Notes under the pieces: generated by a model
What the model saw: only the letters and a program-made list of their open reading frames with translations
What the model was told of the DNA's origin: nothing
Databases searched by the model: none
Translations under genes and position numbers: made by a program
In this document: piece by piece, positions 1 through 11,659 of the stretch
How the letters are laid out: each line of letters opens with the position of its first letter
Numbering within the stretch: position 1 is the first letter of the stretch
Origin: Effrenium voratum
Lineage: Eukaryota > Sar > Dinophyceae > Suessiales > Symbiodiniaceae
Length of the DNA stretch: 64,000 nt
Assembly: GCA_963377175.1 (NCBI GenBank)
Contig: CAUJNA010003819.1
Coordinates: 17,501-81,500 of the forward strand
Direction of reading: 5' to 3'

Positions 1-362
1 CCCGAGTGTCCCTTGGCACCTTCAAAGCAGGCACCAGCAAAAACCTATCAGGTACCCCTCAGGACGGTCACCAAACCACCAACTAGCTTAATCTAAGATG
101 ATGTTACGAAAAGCTATCGCCGATGCTTTGAGTAAACCAAGGAATTGGGGTAAGAACTGGGGGACTGGGCTGAGGCCGAAACCTGTTCAGTCTTCGGTTC
201 CGGTGCGAGCTGCCCCAACCGGTGGTGGTAATGAGTTTTGCTCCAGGCTTTCCTAGGTGTCCAATGTCTGAGGGGATCCGGATCACTTTTTGGGGGGCAA
301 TCACGGCCATTTGTATGTCAACTGGTTGAAACAAGATTTTTTTTCCACTGGTTTCAGTTTGT

Positions 363-1097
363 TTGCCACAACAGACGCCTAGGGTCACGCCCCTCCTGAC
401 GCGCTTGTTGTGTTTATTGCTCCCTTCCTATATGTTGGGTTATTGTTTGTTCTCTTTTTCTCTCTCTGTCTCGCGCTCTTTGACATTTATGCATGAAGGG
501 CTGTCTGAATTTCACTTCTGGAGGTTTTTCATGCTGACCATGCTTTCTCCAATTTCATTTCTTGCCAAAGCGCGCAAATCCTGCTTCCCGGATTCTGGAA
601 TGGTATTTTCCACTCGGCGCACTGATGTGGACCCTGGCAAAAGACGTCCGGCTGTTGAATTGTTTTCTAAGGGAGCCAAGGAACTCGGCGAAGCCCAATG
701 GTCCCAATTGAAGAGGGGGCCGAGAAGCTACTAGTCAGGAACGGTTTGGATGCGGTTTTTGTGGAGCCACCCTTGCAGGATAGCAAGAGAGTACTGAAAG
801 AGTATTAGCAAGAGGAACAACTAGCCAAACAACATGGGGAAACCACAGAAAGCGCATCCAATCCGTTTGCTGGAACTAGGAGTTCTCTAAGGATACTATG
901 TCTCTATTCTGGTTGCCAAAAGTCCTGCTCTGGTTTGCCCACCGATGCATTCTTCCCCTTGCTTCCCGGCAAGAGATGCTCTATCTCCGTATTTTGCAAG
1001 CATACATGTTCGGAACGTGGCCCTTTTGAGCATTTTGAACGGGCATCAGAGGCTCTGGAGGTTCCGCTTTCGTTTCCCGATGGCCATTGGCGAGTAA
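363..1097 (+). pseudogene. Coding-like, frame-broken stretch before the repeat ORF
   Basis: Plus frames 363-734 (LARKSCFPDSG, GKRRPAVELFSKGAKELGEA) and about 715-890 (EKLLVRNGLDAVFVEPPLQD, QEEQLAKQHGETTESASNPF) look protein-like but are separated by frameshifts and stops. They could be decayed upstream exons of the Thr/Ser-rich segment or a dead mobile element. No family recognised. Confidence 0.25.
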
Positions 1098-2012
1098 GGC
1101 AGCAATCTGACGGAGTCGATTGCCACCGTTCCCGCGCGGCTACTCCCTGGCGACGCTAGCACAACCAACACAGCGCCCACCGCAACTTCACAGCCCTTGA
1201 ACGGGCAAGAAGTGCATACTACCTCCAGCACAGCCAGAACGGCGGCACCCTCCTCACCTTCACTACCAGTCACGGCGCAAGCTTCACACACCACAGGTTC
1301 TAGCACCACCAACACAGCATCACCCACGCTAGCTTCACAGCCCTTGAACGCGCAAGTTGTGCATACCACAGCCACTAGCACAACCACCAATGCAACTCCC
1401 ACATCACCTTCACAGCCCTTGAGCGCGCAAGATGTGCATACCACAGCCACTAGCACAACCACCAATGCAACTCCCACATCACCTTCACAGTCATTGACGG
1501 CACAAGATTCACGTACCACAGGAGCTAGCACAACCAACGCGGCATCACCCACAGTAACTTCGCAGCCCTTGAACACGCGAGACGTGCATACTGCAGCCAC
1601 TACTTCACTACGAGTAACGGGACAGGATTCACATACCACCAGCGTGAGCGCAGCCAGCTCGGCACCATCCACAGTAACTTCACAGTCCTACACGCGTGAC
1701 GTGCACACGACTGCCGCTGGCACAACCAGAACAGCAGCCACGTCACCCACAGAGCCATTGACGAAACAAGATTCACATACCACAGCTGGCGCGGCGGGCA
1801 TCACGCTGGCACCTCAGAGACTTGCTTCGCATCCGTTTCCTTGGGGGCCAAAAAGGAAGAAACGCCATGAAAAAGCACGCCATGAGTTGCCCGCTGATTT
1901 GGATCCTCCTGTGACACAGATGTCAGTTTGGGGATGTATGCCTTGGAGAACCTGTCCTAGACCCTTCGACAATTTGATCATGTACGCAAAAAAATACGAG
2001 GTCATGACCTGA
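1098..2012 (+). CDS. Thr/Ser-rich repeat protein segment (mucin-like), partial
   Basis: A frame open for 304 codons (a stop lies just before at 1095) encodes about nine imperfect units of 18-25 residues with the pattern SQPLNAQ-VHTT-TSTTTNA-PT. HTT recurs in almost every unit. After residue 235 it turns basic (GPKRKKRHEKARHELP) and ends at TGA. Thr/Ser/Pro-rich repeats are typical of glycosylated surface proteins (inference only). No signal peptide or ATG is seen, so it would be an internal or last exon. The minus strand is also open across the repeat for 208 codons, so a non-coding minisatellite is possible. Confidence 0.4.
   Translation, partial: GSNLTESIATVPARLLPGDASTTNTAPTATSQPLNGQEVHTTSSTARTAAPSSPSLPVTAQASHTTGSSTTNTASPTLASQPLNAQVVHTTATSTTTNATPTSPSQPLSAQDVHTTATSTTTNATPTSPSQSLTAQDSRTTGASTTNAASPTVTSQPLNTRDVHTAATTSLRVTGQDSHTTSVSAASSAPSTVTSQSYTRDVHTTAAGTTRTAATSPTEPLTKQDSHTTAGAAGITLAPQRLASHPFPWGPKRKKRHEKARHELPADLDPPVTQMSVWGCMPWRTCPRPFDNLIMYAKKYEVMT
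1180..1790. repeat. Degenerate minisatellite, unit 54-75 bp
   Basis: Tandem units share the core CAGCCCTTGA..GCGCAAG.TGTGCATACCACAG. Two adjacent 75-bp units near 1338-1487 are almost identical, whereas outer units differ by substitutions and in-frame length changes. Confidence 0.75.
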
Positions 2013-2550
2013 ATCTTTTTTCGAGTCTCGGAGAAACACTCTCATGGAGTGCCAACTCCCACATGGGCCGGCTTTAGATATTTTGAGACAAACACGGCGC
2101 AAGAATCCAGCGCCCGTTCACAAAGGGCACAGCCCGAACCAACCATAAGTCATTGCTTTGGATGTGGTCTTCAGTTGCTTTTGTATAGGTTCTGGTTGGT
2201 TTTGTATGCGTGAGCATTAGACCTTCCCACCTGGCAGGCGGTTGCCCCTTTTTGACGCACAGCTATGGTGGATGACTGTTTGTTTGGCAAAGCGTACGAG
2301 GAAACCCAGGATTTACCAAGGTGTGCCATGGTTCTGTGCTTGGCTGTGGTTGGTGTACTTGCAATATTTAGAGCATCCACCTATTGTCTTGCCTTCATAT
2401 TTGGAATCTTGGCCCAATGTTTATTCCCCCCTTTAAGATGGCCCGACCGGGTCTCCAAGCGCACCCTATGTGAGTGTCAATTTGGGGGGGGAGGGGGCAG
2501 TTGCAGGCCTTTTAGTACCTAAACACCCAGTTGTTCAGTGACACGCTGTA

Positions 2551-2662
2551 CTAGGTCCCCCAGTAGTGCCCTTTTACCCTTTTTCGGGGGAGGGTTCCCC
2601 TACTAAAATAGACAACAGAAAAAAGGGTACCCTTATTCTAACCTCTCTACTGGAGGACCTAG
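2551..2662 (+). mobile_element. Family A inverted-repeat element, copy A1
   Basis: Starts CTAGGTCCCCCAGTAG and ends CTACTGGAGGACCTAG: 16-bp terminal inverted repeats with one mismatch. The interior holds the shared blocks GTGCCCTTTTACCC, GGGAGGGTTCCCCTACT and CTAACCTCT. No coding capacity. The borders read AG|GT and TAG|. Confidence 0.88.
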
Positions 2663-3348
2663 TCTAAATCCCCGTGTTGCTTGGGGGATTTCCAACTACT
2701 GGTCCGCCAACTGGGTTCCAAATATTTTTGTGACTCGGGTCAATAGTTGCAACTGGGTCTTACTCGTTCTCTGGTGGTGGTTTTGAGGACCTGGGCTTGT
2801 TTCCTTGAAAAGTGCTTAGATATGCTTTGATTAGACCAGAGTGGTTAAGAGGAAAAACTCAAAGAAGGGTTGTTTAAAACATCAATGGTTTAGACAATGC
2901 TTTATAGTATTAGCAGATGAAGAGTGCCATCAACATGTATTCACGGGTACATAAGACTTGGTTCACTACTTAAAGGGGCAGGGGACGTAGTGGTTGGTAG
3001 CCATGGTTGTAACCCACGCGGGGACTGTCAATCAGGGAAACAGGGTTGTAGTCATATTTACTCATCGCTTAAGAACCTTGCATCCAACTGGTGGATTCCT
3101 TAGGTTCATTCCGAGATTGTGTTTCCATAGCTTTTAGGGATCCCAAAGTGATTCCATCTAGCTAACCAACTTGAAATCCTTTAATGACTAGAAGGAACTT
3201 GCCTGGTTACCTATTCTAGAACACAGTTTGTTACACGCGTTTTGTGATTTCACCTGTTCTTCCCGCGGTTGGTCCCTTTGTAGTAATTATTGACTCTCAA
3301 GATTCTAGAGCAGATCCACAGATTCGCCATGTCCAAACCGTCTTCTAG

Positions 3349-3443
3349 ACCGTGGATGGACGAAATCTTGCACCACTTCGAACCCATGGACTTGGTACTT
3401 ACAGGGGAATCATCGGAAACCAGGGTTTCTTTTCTTTGGTGCA
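3349..3443 (+). mobile_element. Family C inverted-repeat element, copy C1
   Basis: Left ACCGTGGATGGACGAAATCT then TGCACCAC; interior GGTACTTACAGGGGAATCAT. The right end runs into a family D element, suggesting one inserted in or beside the other. Confidence 0.6.
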
Positions 3444-3545
3444 TTTTGCTTGGATGTTAGGGGCTTCAACTTTTTGCAAAATGGGTCTTCCGTATTAAAC
3501 CACTACAAGTTAAGCTTTTAGCAGGGGAGCGGAAGGCAACCGAGT
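3436..3545 (+). mobile_element. Family D inverted-repeat element, copy D1
   Basis: Left TTTGGTGCATTTTGCTTGGA then TGTTAGG; right TTAAGCTTTTAGCAGGGGAG then CGGAAGGCAACCGAG. Subterminal inverted AACTTTTT and AAGCTTTTAG. Confidence 0.72.
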
Positions 3546-3735
3546 TTGGTGGTGCGACATGGATTTCGTCCATCCAGAAGGAAACTGGTTGCCCCACAGA
3601 CCTGGAATCAAAGGCGGCCCCGGAGCATCAGACCCAGCACCGCCTACGCACGGGGGCTGAACCTGGCAGAGAGCTCTTCGGACCAAACAATTTGGCGCCA
3701 TCCTTTGGTGTGGGATTTGCATTTGTCTCCTGACT

Positions 3736-3850
3736 TTGGTGCAAATTTTGCCAAGGGCTGTTAGGACTTGAAGTTTTTGCCAACTCATGAGTTTTCCACT
3801 AAACCACTAAAAGTTAAGCTTTCAGCAGGGGAGCAGAAAGCAACCGAGCT
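3736..3850 (+). mobile_element. Family D inverted-repeat element, copy D2
   Basis: Left TTTGGTGCAAATTTTGCCAA, right TTTCAGCAGGGGAGCAGAAA then GCAACCGAGCTA. Lies 190 bp from D1. Confidence 0.74.
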
Positions 3851-4135
3851 AAGATGGCAATGTGAATGAAAGGGAAAGCCATTTAGACAAGCATGCAAGA
3901 AGATAAAGAAGCTGGTATGAACAGGCACGAAGCCTTGAACAACCCGGAGAATAGTTGATGCGCTTCGTCATAGCATTATGATGAATGCTCATGTACAAGC
4001 AATACATAATAGAGTAATTTCAAGATGTACAACAATAAAATAAATATGATTAGATAGTGATTGAAAAAAAAATATGATAAAATCTAGACGGCGGGTGGCC
4101 TGGAGGCATAGAAACACATTAATTGCGAGTATGTA

Positions 4136-5010
4136 TTGGCCCTGCGATTCCTTTTATGTTTTGCTTCCGAAGGCAAACCAGGTCAAACTCAAACAAGCCG
4201 TCAAAGCAAATCATCTCAAAAAACAGGTAGCATCGCCTCACGGGCAGTGTCAGATGTTACACAAGACGAAGCTGCCTGCACTCTTACAACTGAACTTGTC
4301 GCACGCACAAAAGAGTTTCAGGCATACGCTCCAATGCCTGAGCCATTCATGTGAAAGCTCTTGACACAAGCACCATCCTTGGTCAAGTTTGAACATCCTA
4401 CACAAGCTTACAATGGCTCCGCACACGCTTCCCCATGCCCGCATATGTCCAGCGCCAGCCTGCACGTGCTCAGTCTAATCGAGCTGACGTCATTGCTTCA
4501 GGGGCAGCTCTTGCACACTGCGGTGTGCTTGAGGGAGTCACCGTCGACTTGGACTTTCACCAAACCTACATCACTCCCGAACACCTCTCCATCATCGAGT
4601 CCCCATTGGCCTGTTGGAGACCCTGTGGGGCCAAGCAACAATGCGGCCCAATCACCGTTTCTGCCTTTGCTGAATGCCTGCGCTGCCTCGGCGGAAGAAG
4701 AAGCCGTTGCAAACAAGCCGTTGCAAGCCTTCAGAGCTAGAAAAGGTCGCCCGCTCTTTAGGCCGGCCACTTTTTGTCATGACACGCTTCACTGAGACTT
4801 GCTGCGGTCACCGTGGCTTCTCATTGCGCCGCATGCCCGATGCTTTCCTCTGCGCGATGGTGCCAGGGCCGGAGACCCAAACCGCTCCTCGAGTTGCGGC
4901 ATGAGGAAAGGACATAAGCAACAGTCAGCCACGCGGACAGTGCGCCAGAACTCGGTTGATAAGCGCCAAAGAGATGAACTAGCACGAGTTGCAGTTGTCT
5001 TGCTTGGCTG
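4136..5010 (+). pseudogene. Decayed coding region, unrecognised
   Basis: Protein-like plus-strand text continues through several frames: SIASRAVSDVTQDEAACTL, then RADVIASGAALAHCGVLEGV and VDLDFHQTYITPEHLSIIES, then SELEKVARSLGRPLFVMTRF, then QNSVDKRQRDELARVAVVLL. Each shift is separated by single-base breaks and no intron borders fit. This is the pattern of an old dead gene or retrocopy. Flanked upstream by AT-rich DNA and downstream by an AT microsatellite. Confidence 0.35.
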
Positions 5011-5080
5011 ACTCGGCGTCACGCCGACGCACGTTGTTCGAATTAGTCAAGCCCCCCCCCAGCCTCCTCATACTTATATG

Positions 5081-5148
5081 TAAATATAATATAATATAAT
5101 ATATATATATATATATAAATATACAGATAGTATATATATATATATATG
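5081..5148. repeat. AT-rich microsatellite
   Basis: TAATA and TA repeats with short interruptions, flanked by a C9 run at 5052. Confidence 0.85.
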
Positions 5149-5913
5149 TGCATACTTGTGTATCACAAAGCGTATCATTTAGTCGTACACACATAAACTT
5201 GGGTCTCCTGATATCGTAAGTGCACAGAACGTTTCGCAAAATATGGACCATCATCTAAACACGTTTTTAGAATTCCCCCCTTGGGGGGGATGGTAACCCT
5301 GTATTCGATTTTTTGCTTGCGTCCATTCTCTTTTTTGTCGGAAAACTGTGATTCATCAACCCAAATGGGTTGCCTTGGCAACGACGCACAGAGAACATGT
5401 TGGTGTCAGTCGCAGTCATTTCAAAGCTGAATTCACTGGACATCCTGCCAAAGCTGAACGGCTGAGCCATTCACTTTGCATTACTTCCGGCAGAAGTCTG
5501 GTTAAGAGCATGTTTAAATCCTTCGGGTTGAACATCCAAGAAGCTCTTGTAGCCTCCTGATCGTTGAGCCATTGAATCCCGGGTCAGTGGAGAAGGGACA
5601 ATCGTTGAGCCATTGCAGATATCCCCCCTTTGAAGTCCAGGTTTTACCTGACTGATCCAGTGAAGCGAGCGTGATGTAGGTCTTCTTGCTCCCTGAGATC
5701 TTGGACTTGATATTTTTGGGGGTGGACACAAACAGACAGTTCGGACTTTATTTGACCAAACCGCTGAGGAAGTGAGTTGGGACAGTCTCACCTGGGGTCT
5801 TCTTTGATACTTTGATTGCATTTGAAGTTTCGTGGGCCCAAATTCAAGCCACGGCTGGGATGATGTAGAGGCCAATCTCAGGAAATCCAACTCCGGGAAC
5901 CCCTGCTTGATTT

Positions 5914-5998
5914 GGGTGGTTGGGGTGGTTGGGGCGGTCGGGGTGTCGGGGTGGTCGGGGTGGTCGGGGTGGTTGGGGTGGTTGGGTGGTTGGGGTGA
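5914..5998 (+). repeat. G-rich (GGTTGGGGTGGTCGGGG) tract, G-quadruplex-prone
   Basis: About ten runs of three or four G separated by 2-6 bases, in an imperfect 6-9-bp repeat. It meets the textual rule for G-quadruplex formation several times over on the plus strand. Directly precedes element A2. Confidence 0.8.
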
Positions 5999-6010
5999 GT
6001 AGGACCACAG

Positions 6011-6129
6011 CTAGGTCCCCAGTAGTGCCCTTTCTCACCCCTTTTTTGGGGGGAGGGTTCCCCTACTAAAATGGACAAGGGGAAAAATCGGGTACCCACC
6101 TATTCTAACCTCTCTACTGGAGGACCCAG
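6011..6129 (+). mobile_element. Family A inverted-repeat element, copy A2
   Basis: Same order of blocks as A1. Left end CTAGGTCCCCAGTAG has lost one C and the right end reads GGACCCAG. Directly follows the G-rich tract at 5.9 kb. Confidence 0.85.
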
Positions 6130-6967
6130 ACAAGGACCTTCGCCTGAGGCCAAGAGGTGCGCCACCGCTCAAAGTGCTGGGCCAACTGCACCTCCCGCCT
6201 GAAGTCGCCGTGGCGCCTCGAGTCAAAGCTTCCATGTGCGAGTGTAGGGTGACCCTAAAATGGGCTTGGGGGGTGGTTCCAGTTGTTGGGAGCCAACCTT
6301 TTTGGTTGGTTGTAAGAGGAACGGATGGTTGGGGGTTGGGGTTCCCATTCTTTGGGAACCAACCTTTTTGGTTAGTCAGGAAAGCCACCATTGTGGGATT
6401 CCCGAATTGTAAGATGGTTTTCTCGATACTCTTATCCAAGCAGTAACCCCTTGGTGGATTTTTTTGATCGAGGGGTGTACACTTTGAGTGGAAATCCTTG
6501 ACTTTTGTGGGTGACACCGCATGGCTTTATTAATCCGAGGTTCCCATTTGAACCACGCCATGGCCAGCATATGGCCAACATGTCTTGGAACCCTTCGATC
6601 TGAGGTCTCCAAATGGTTGAGGTGGGCCACGAAGAACAAGGCACGCGCAATAAAGGCCTTTTTGCTTCCACATGGTGCCCGAGTCTTTCTGATTTGCCCC
6701 TGTTTGTTTCCCCTTACCATCAAAAAAAGAGACACCCACTAGCTGCCCAAGTGCTTGAAGTGGCGAGGGGAAACAAGAATCATTGTCTTTGTGTGAAATT
6801 CCCCTTGGGGGGTGGTAGTTTTGAAGGACCACCAAAAGGAAACCGCCCCTTGAGAAATGCCCCATCTCCCTGTGGAAGCATATTACGCGCCATCCAAGAA
6901 TTCAAAAAAATGGGTTCCATACTTTTGGAAAATCACCCATCTTTCGTGCTTCCTTTTTGGGTCAAAA

Positions 6968-7069
6968 TGGCTGTGAGTGAAAATTAAACACTTGGGGTTG
7001 CGCAGTTTTTAGTCTACCTTTCCATTTGCCAGGGTTCCATTTCGGCCCCTATTTGTGAGCCACACCCAA
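6968..7069 (+). mobile_element. Family E inverted-repeat element, short form, copy E1
   Basis: Left GGCTGTGAGTGAAAATTAAA, interior TCCATTTGCCAGGGTTCCAT, right TTTGTGAGCCACACCC. Related to copies E4 and E6. Confidence 0.6.
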
Positions 7070-8676
7070 ATGTTCTCACGGTCGGTCCGCCTGTGCGGGT
7101 GCTTGTTTCGGATCGTTCGAGGCTGGTTTTGGCCGGCGACACCAACTGGAGGCCCGGGGAGGGAACAGCTTGCAGCCCGTCAGGTCTATCGCAAGGCGTT
7201 TGAGTTGGTACCCTTGGGGCACTAAGGGCGAACCACCATGTTGGGGGTGGTCTCGGGAGCCGAAGGTTTCTTGGCTTCGTTGCATAGATTTTGCCTTTAA
7301 CTGTTGCCTTAACTCCACGACCAAACGATGAAACTCTTTGCACCGGAAGAAGAATCATAGTTTTGTTGTAGCGACTTGGGCGGAGGGAGGCCCAGCCCCG
7401 CCCCCCCCGCCCCCCATCCCCGACCAATGGGATGGTTAAGGCCGAAGTTGCTAGAGATGCTGCGGCAATCTGGTCCTTTTTGGGTCCAGGAGACAGGTCC
7501 TGAAGCCGAGTGTCCAAGTCGAGCAAGTCTTCCTTGACTCAACCTGAAATCGGGGCTCCCAGTCCGATGTGAATCCGCTCGCACATCCCCAGTCGTGGGG
7601 TGATCCCCGCCCTGTCGGAAGTGGATTAATCCACCCAGACTTCCTTGCCCAATTCAAGTAGCCTTCAGTGGGGGTATGACCCATGAGTGTCTTTCGGCTT
7701 TTTGGCCTTGTAGTGTTTAGTGGGGATTGCATTTAACCCACAAAGCTAAGGTTTTAGCGGGGGATCTGAGGACAGCAGGTGTTGGGTGTGTACCCCCTCA
7801 TGTTTGAAGGGTTAAGATGAGACTAGTGACTAGTGGTTCATGGCTTGCATGTTCGACTCCAGATCCCAGGCGTGTCCAGATGAATTCTGAAGGGAGATCC
7901 GGGAATACCTTTGAGGGAAGCCTGAATAGCGGGTAGAGCTAAAGGGCAACCTAAATGGAGGACTTTAAAAAGGATCCACACCGAAGCCACTTGTTTTAGA
8001 AGGAAACCTAAATACAAGACATTTGAAGGATCCAGTCTAAAGTAGTTACGTTGCATGAGTTATGAGTAGCGAAGTGTTTAGTCACCCCCACTGGCTCCTA
8101 GCTAAGCCCCCCAAAGCCATCTTAGTATAGACCGGGGACTACTCATTGCCACCAGTGGGTACTGGCCGTTTGTTTGATTTTCAGCACTTGATGCTCGGTT
8201 TGCGCTATGGCTTGCATTGATTTTTTGGTTTGCTTGGGAAGCAACCACGCCGGGCTCTGGGGGTAAAACTAGCACCTTGATGAAGGTTCCTCGACGATTC
8301 CTTATGGAGTCTATCTTTTTTGAGGGTACCAGTTTGTTGTTGCATTGAAACACCTATGGCAGGTTAGGTCTTTTTGCAGACGTGAAGAACGAAAGGACAT
8401 CTTGGAGACTTGAACCCAGGGATTGCCGTAGAAACTCCCAACCCCAGTGGATGTCCGGATTCGCACCAGGGATGGGTGTCGTCCACTGGCGGAAACTTGT
8501 GATTTTGTCCAAAGTATGGTGAGAACAAGCCTGCGTTCTGGGCATGCTATTCACAAGCTCATGGGTGTGCTTGAGTCTTACTTGCCCAAAGGTTATCAAC
8601 CTGTTGACCTTTTGGTTTCTCCCTTCTGGTCCAGTTGGTTAGTGGCCTGAAGAGGCAACCCTGGCCTGGTACTTTC

Positions 8677-8810
8677 TTGATGGTGCTCAGGAATGTGGTT
8701 GAATGACCCTAGGAATTGGTCCCCTTGATCGGAAATCACCAGAGCGGCATGGTTAATTCTTGGGGTCAGGCTCCATTGCTCATTCCCCACGGATCTCTCG
8801 CGATCGCAAG
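8677..8810 (+). mobile_element. Family B inverted-repeat element, copy B1
   Basis: Diverged copy: left GGTGCTCAGGAATG, right CATTCCCC ... CGCAAG. The interior has the shared GAATGACCCTAGGAATTGGT block. Confidence 0.55.
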
Positions 8811-9055
8811 TTGTGTCTCGGGTTTTCCAAGTGTTCTAGACTTTTCTCAGTTGCCCAATGCCAACCTTTTGACCTTTTGGTTTTTCCTTTCTGGTCCAAT
8901 ATTTAGTAAAGGTCCCAAAAGGTTAACCTTTTATTTCTGGGTCCTTTGGGAAAGTGACTTCTTAGTGGCCCCCAGACAGCCCCGGCATTTTTCCCGGGCG
9001 TGGGCTGAGAACTGAGAAGCCGGCCGCCCGGGAGAACCTCGAAGGGGCGGTTTCT

Positions 9056-9236
9056 CTGGCGCCATTTTGCCAAGGGATGTGAGGACTGGAAACTTTTTGC
9101 CGACTAATGTAACTAAAGGGGGTTTTCCGAATTAAACCACCAAAAGTTAAAACTAATGTAATTATAATGGGTTTTCCGAATGACACCACCAAAAGTGGTT
9201 CACTTTTAGCCGGGCTTCGCAGATTTCGCCACCGAG
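9056..9236 (+). mobile_element. Family D inverted-repeat element, copy D3, internally duplicated
   Basis: The block ending GGTTTTCCGAATTAAACCAC then CAAAAGTTAAA is repeated as GGTTTTCCGAATGACACCAC then CAAAAGTGGTTC. Right end GGGCTTCGCAGATTTCGCCA then CCGAG touches the minus-strand exon candidate. Confidence 0.72.
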
Positions 9237-9333
9237 TTTTGAGCCTCGAGTCGGAGCGAGGCTGGTCTTCCAGCTGCTGCAGGGCCTTCTGGAGGGCGCG
9301 GGTTTGCAGGTCGGGGCCCCGCGTCTTTGGTTG
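9237..9333 (-). CDS. Candidate minus-strand exon, Gln-rich helix
   Basis: On the minus strand, after CCAAAG|, the frame TRGPDLQTRALQKALQQLED and QPRSDSRLK is GC3-rich and reads as an amphipathic helix. A GT (GTGGCGAAATC) follows close by and coincides with the terminus of a family D element, so the element could supply the donor. The plus strand is also open here with a less protein-like product. Function unknown. Confidence 0.4.
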
Positions 9334-9339
9334 GGCTGA

Positions 9340-11284
9340 AGGCCTAAGGGCTCTCCGGGCTTCGTGGGATCTCCGTTCATCTTTTTGTTAAGAAGCGAGT
9401 GTTTTGTTTGTTGAGGGAACAGAAAGAAACACATCTCAACTTGGGACACCTGGGAATGAGAGCTGAAATGACTCCAAAGACCTCAATTGAGGTTTTGGTT
9501 TGAGGGTTTTCAGGTTCGCTAAATACACTTGGATGTTAATTTTGCATTTACAACTGGCACATTGGCAGTTCCTTGGCGAGCAAGCCCTTGCCATCAATAG
9601 TTTCTTCCTGGCTAGCATTCAGAAAAGAGATGGGGACCCCAAGCAATTGACCAAAGTAATGACCAAAGAAGAAACGTTCAAAGGAAAGCATAGGAGAGCC
9701 CAGATCAAAGGAACAGCCCTAGACACACTTCAATCACACACACAAGCACACGCACATTCCAGTTCTCCAGAAACCTCAGAGTACTGGAGCCTTTGCTGGC
9801 ACAGAACGGCCCTTGCCTCATCTTCGTGGATTTGGTTGGATTTCCAGGTCACCAATCACCCGCCGCGCCACCCCACACCGCAGAAATACCTCGTGGTTCC
9901 CCACAGGCCTTGAAATCATGTCCACCAAGGGGTCCCGGTTAAAATCCTGCCCAAAAAATTAGGGAGCTCTGCTTCTCTGGCTCCTTTGGGAAGCGAAGCC
10001 GCACGAGGTGAAGAGCCGTGCCCCAAACCCCACAGACCGCCAGACCCCGGAGGAGGTACAGGCGGGACCGGAGGGAGCTGATCCACAACTATTGTATGAG
10101 TGTGCCTTAGCATACATGGATCCATTTACTTGTTCAATAGGTAGCCAAAGGAACCACCCTTTGAAAACCAAAAGGAGAATTGTTGAGTATTGATTCGTAC
10201 TGGCGTTGTACTGGTTAGTATTGCTTTAGTATTGGCTTCGGTTGTTTTTGGTCCTCTTTGATCCTCTCTGCCTAGTACTGGTTTTCAATTGTTTGAGCAT
10301 TCCTTTGACCTGGCCCAGTTCTGTTTAGAATTGGTTTAGTATTGGTTTAGTAGTTGGTTTGTTTTTCGATCTGGAAAAATGTTGCACAACTGGACGCCCC
10401 GATTTCATTTCTATTATGGAGCATTTGGGGAAGACATGTACTACCCGCTTGGAAAGTTGTCGGCTGAGCAATTGCGCACAAATGATATGGAAGGACATCG
10501 ACAGTTTGGGGGGATGTGTGTTTCCGGACCAAACAACTCCGGACACGAAACAACTGTTGTCCCGGATTAGGTCCCAGTTTCTTGTCTGAGCAAAAACAAC
10601 TTCATTGTTTCAGTTTCAGGGTGGATAATAATGTTGCAACAACTTGATGGTATTTGGTACCCTCCAAAGGAGCTGGAGCCGGTGGCTGGTAGATTCATGT
10701 GTCTCTATATACCAACACCAATCAACATCCCTGGTTTAGTGTGGGTGTCCTCGGTTGTTCAATCGCTGTGTTGTCCGTTTGCCACATGGTAGTTGTTGGT
10801 ATCCTTATTGTAGTGGTGTCCACTACGGATTACGTATTGGAGATCCCCCCATTTTGATCATCCCAGGAAAAACGGGGTGGAGTTGTGTTCTTCGTTCCCC
10901 AAGCATGGGGAAGTCACTCTTAGAACTCGGGAGCAGAGTGAGGCATAGCAGAGGCCAATCAGGTTTGTAGATATGTTTGACAGGCTTCCCTACATTTGCC
11001 AAAAGGTCAAGTGTTCCAGGAGTTTTCTTTGGCGGGTTAGGGGGAGTATCGGGACCCTCGTGAATGCAGGCGCAAAGTCGATGCTAAGGGAAGACATCCT
11101 TAGAACCATGCCCGGTAGATCTTAGTTCCTACAGGGTAGTTCCGTTGGTCAACCATGGAGCTGTCGAAGAACTTGCAGCTTTTTGTCGTCCCAAAAAAGA
11201 GTTCGTCAGCCAGGGCCGCGCCGCAACTGATCCGAAAAGGAACCACATTCTTGACCTCCCCCCCCCTCCCATGAGTCACATCCC
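9340..11284. other. Non-genic stretch
   Basis: No convincing exon. A 137-codon plus frame at 9500-9913 lacks codon bias. 10195-10350 has a TTGGTTTAGTATTGG-like imperfect direct repeat. Confidence 0.5.
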
Positions 11285-11540
11285 TTGCTTTTCAGGCGGC
11301 CTGCATGCGGCCGCCCAACTTTAAGATCACCTGGCGCGGGGAGCTTTGCTGCCCTCACTAGACGCTCAGAGAGAAAAGTTACTCAGAGATTATCTCTGAA
11401 ACTCGCAGGGAGCCGGGGCATATCTCTCGACATGGAACTGGAGGGGTCGATAAAATCGAGGCTTCTTTCATGTCCCTGTGCCAATTGGAGTATTTCTTGC
11501 TTTCGGTTGACGCCAGGTGAATATGAAAGCATCTCAAAGA

Positions 11541-11659
11541 CTTGCTGGTGCCTGCTGCAGGGAATGAGGGAATGACCCCCATGACCCTTCCCCTATGGGT
11601 TTTTTTGGAAGGGAATCCCCAGGTTCATTCCGTCATTCCCCACCTATCGCATCAGCAAG
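11541..11659 (+). mobile_element. Family B inverted-repeat element, copy B2
   Basis: Left end CTTGCTGGTGCCTGCTGCAG then GGAATGA; right end TCATTCC... then ATCAGCAAG. Terminal repeats about 25 bp, imperfect. A coding-like frame (11285-11540) stops being protein-like exactly where the element begins. Confidence 0.72.

Larger units (their letters stand above)
5150..8676. other. Non-genic stretch (except A2, E1 and the G-tract)
   Basis: Open frames here change strand and frame without splice-compatible joins. GC-rich patches at 7.0-7.6 kb (minus text LDLDTRLQDLSPGPKKDQIA) are the only faintly coding-like part; I could not support an exon. Confidence 0.5.
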
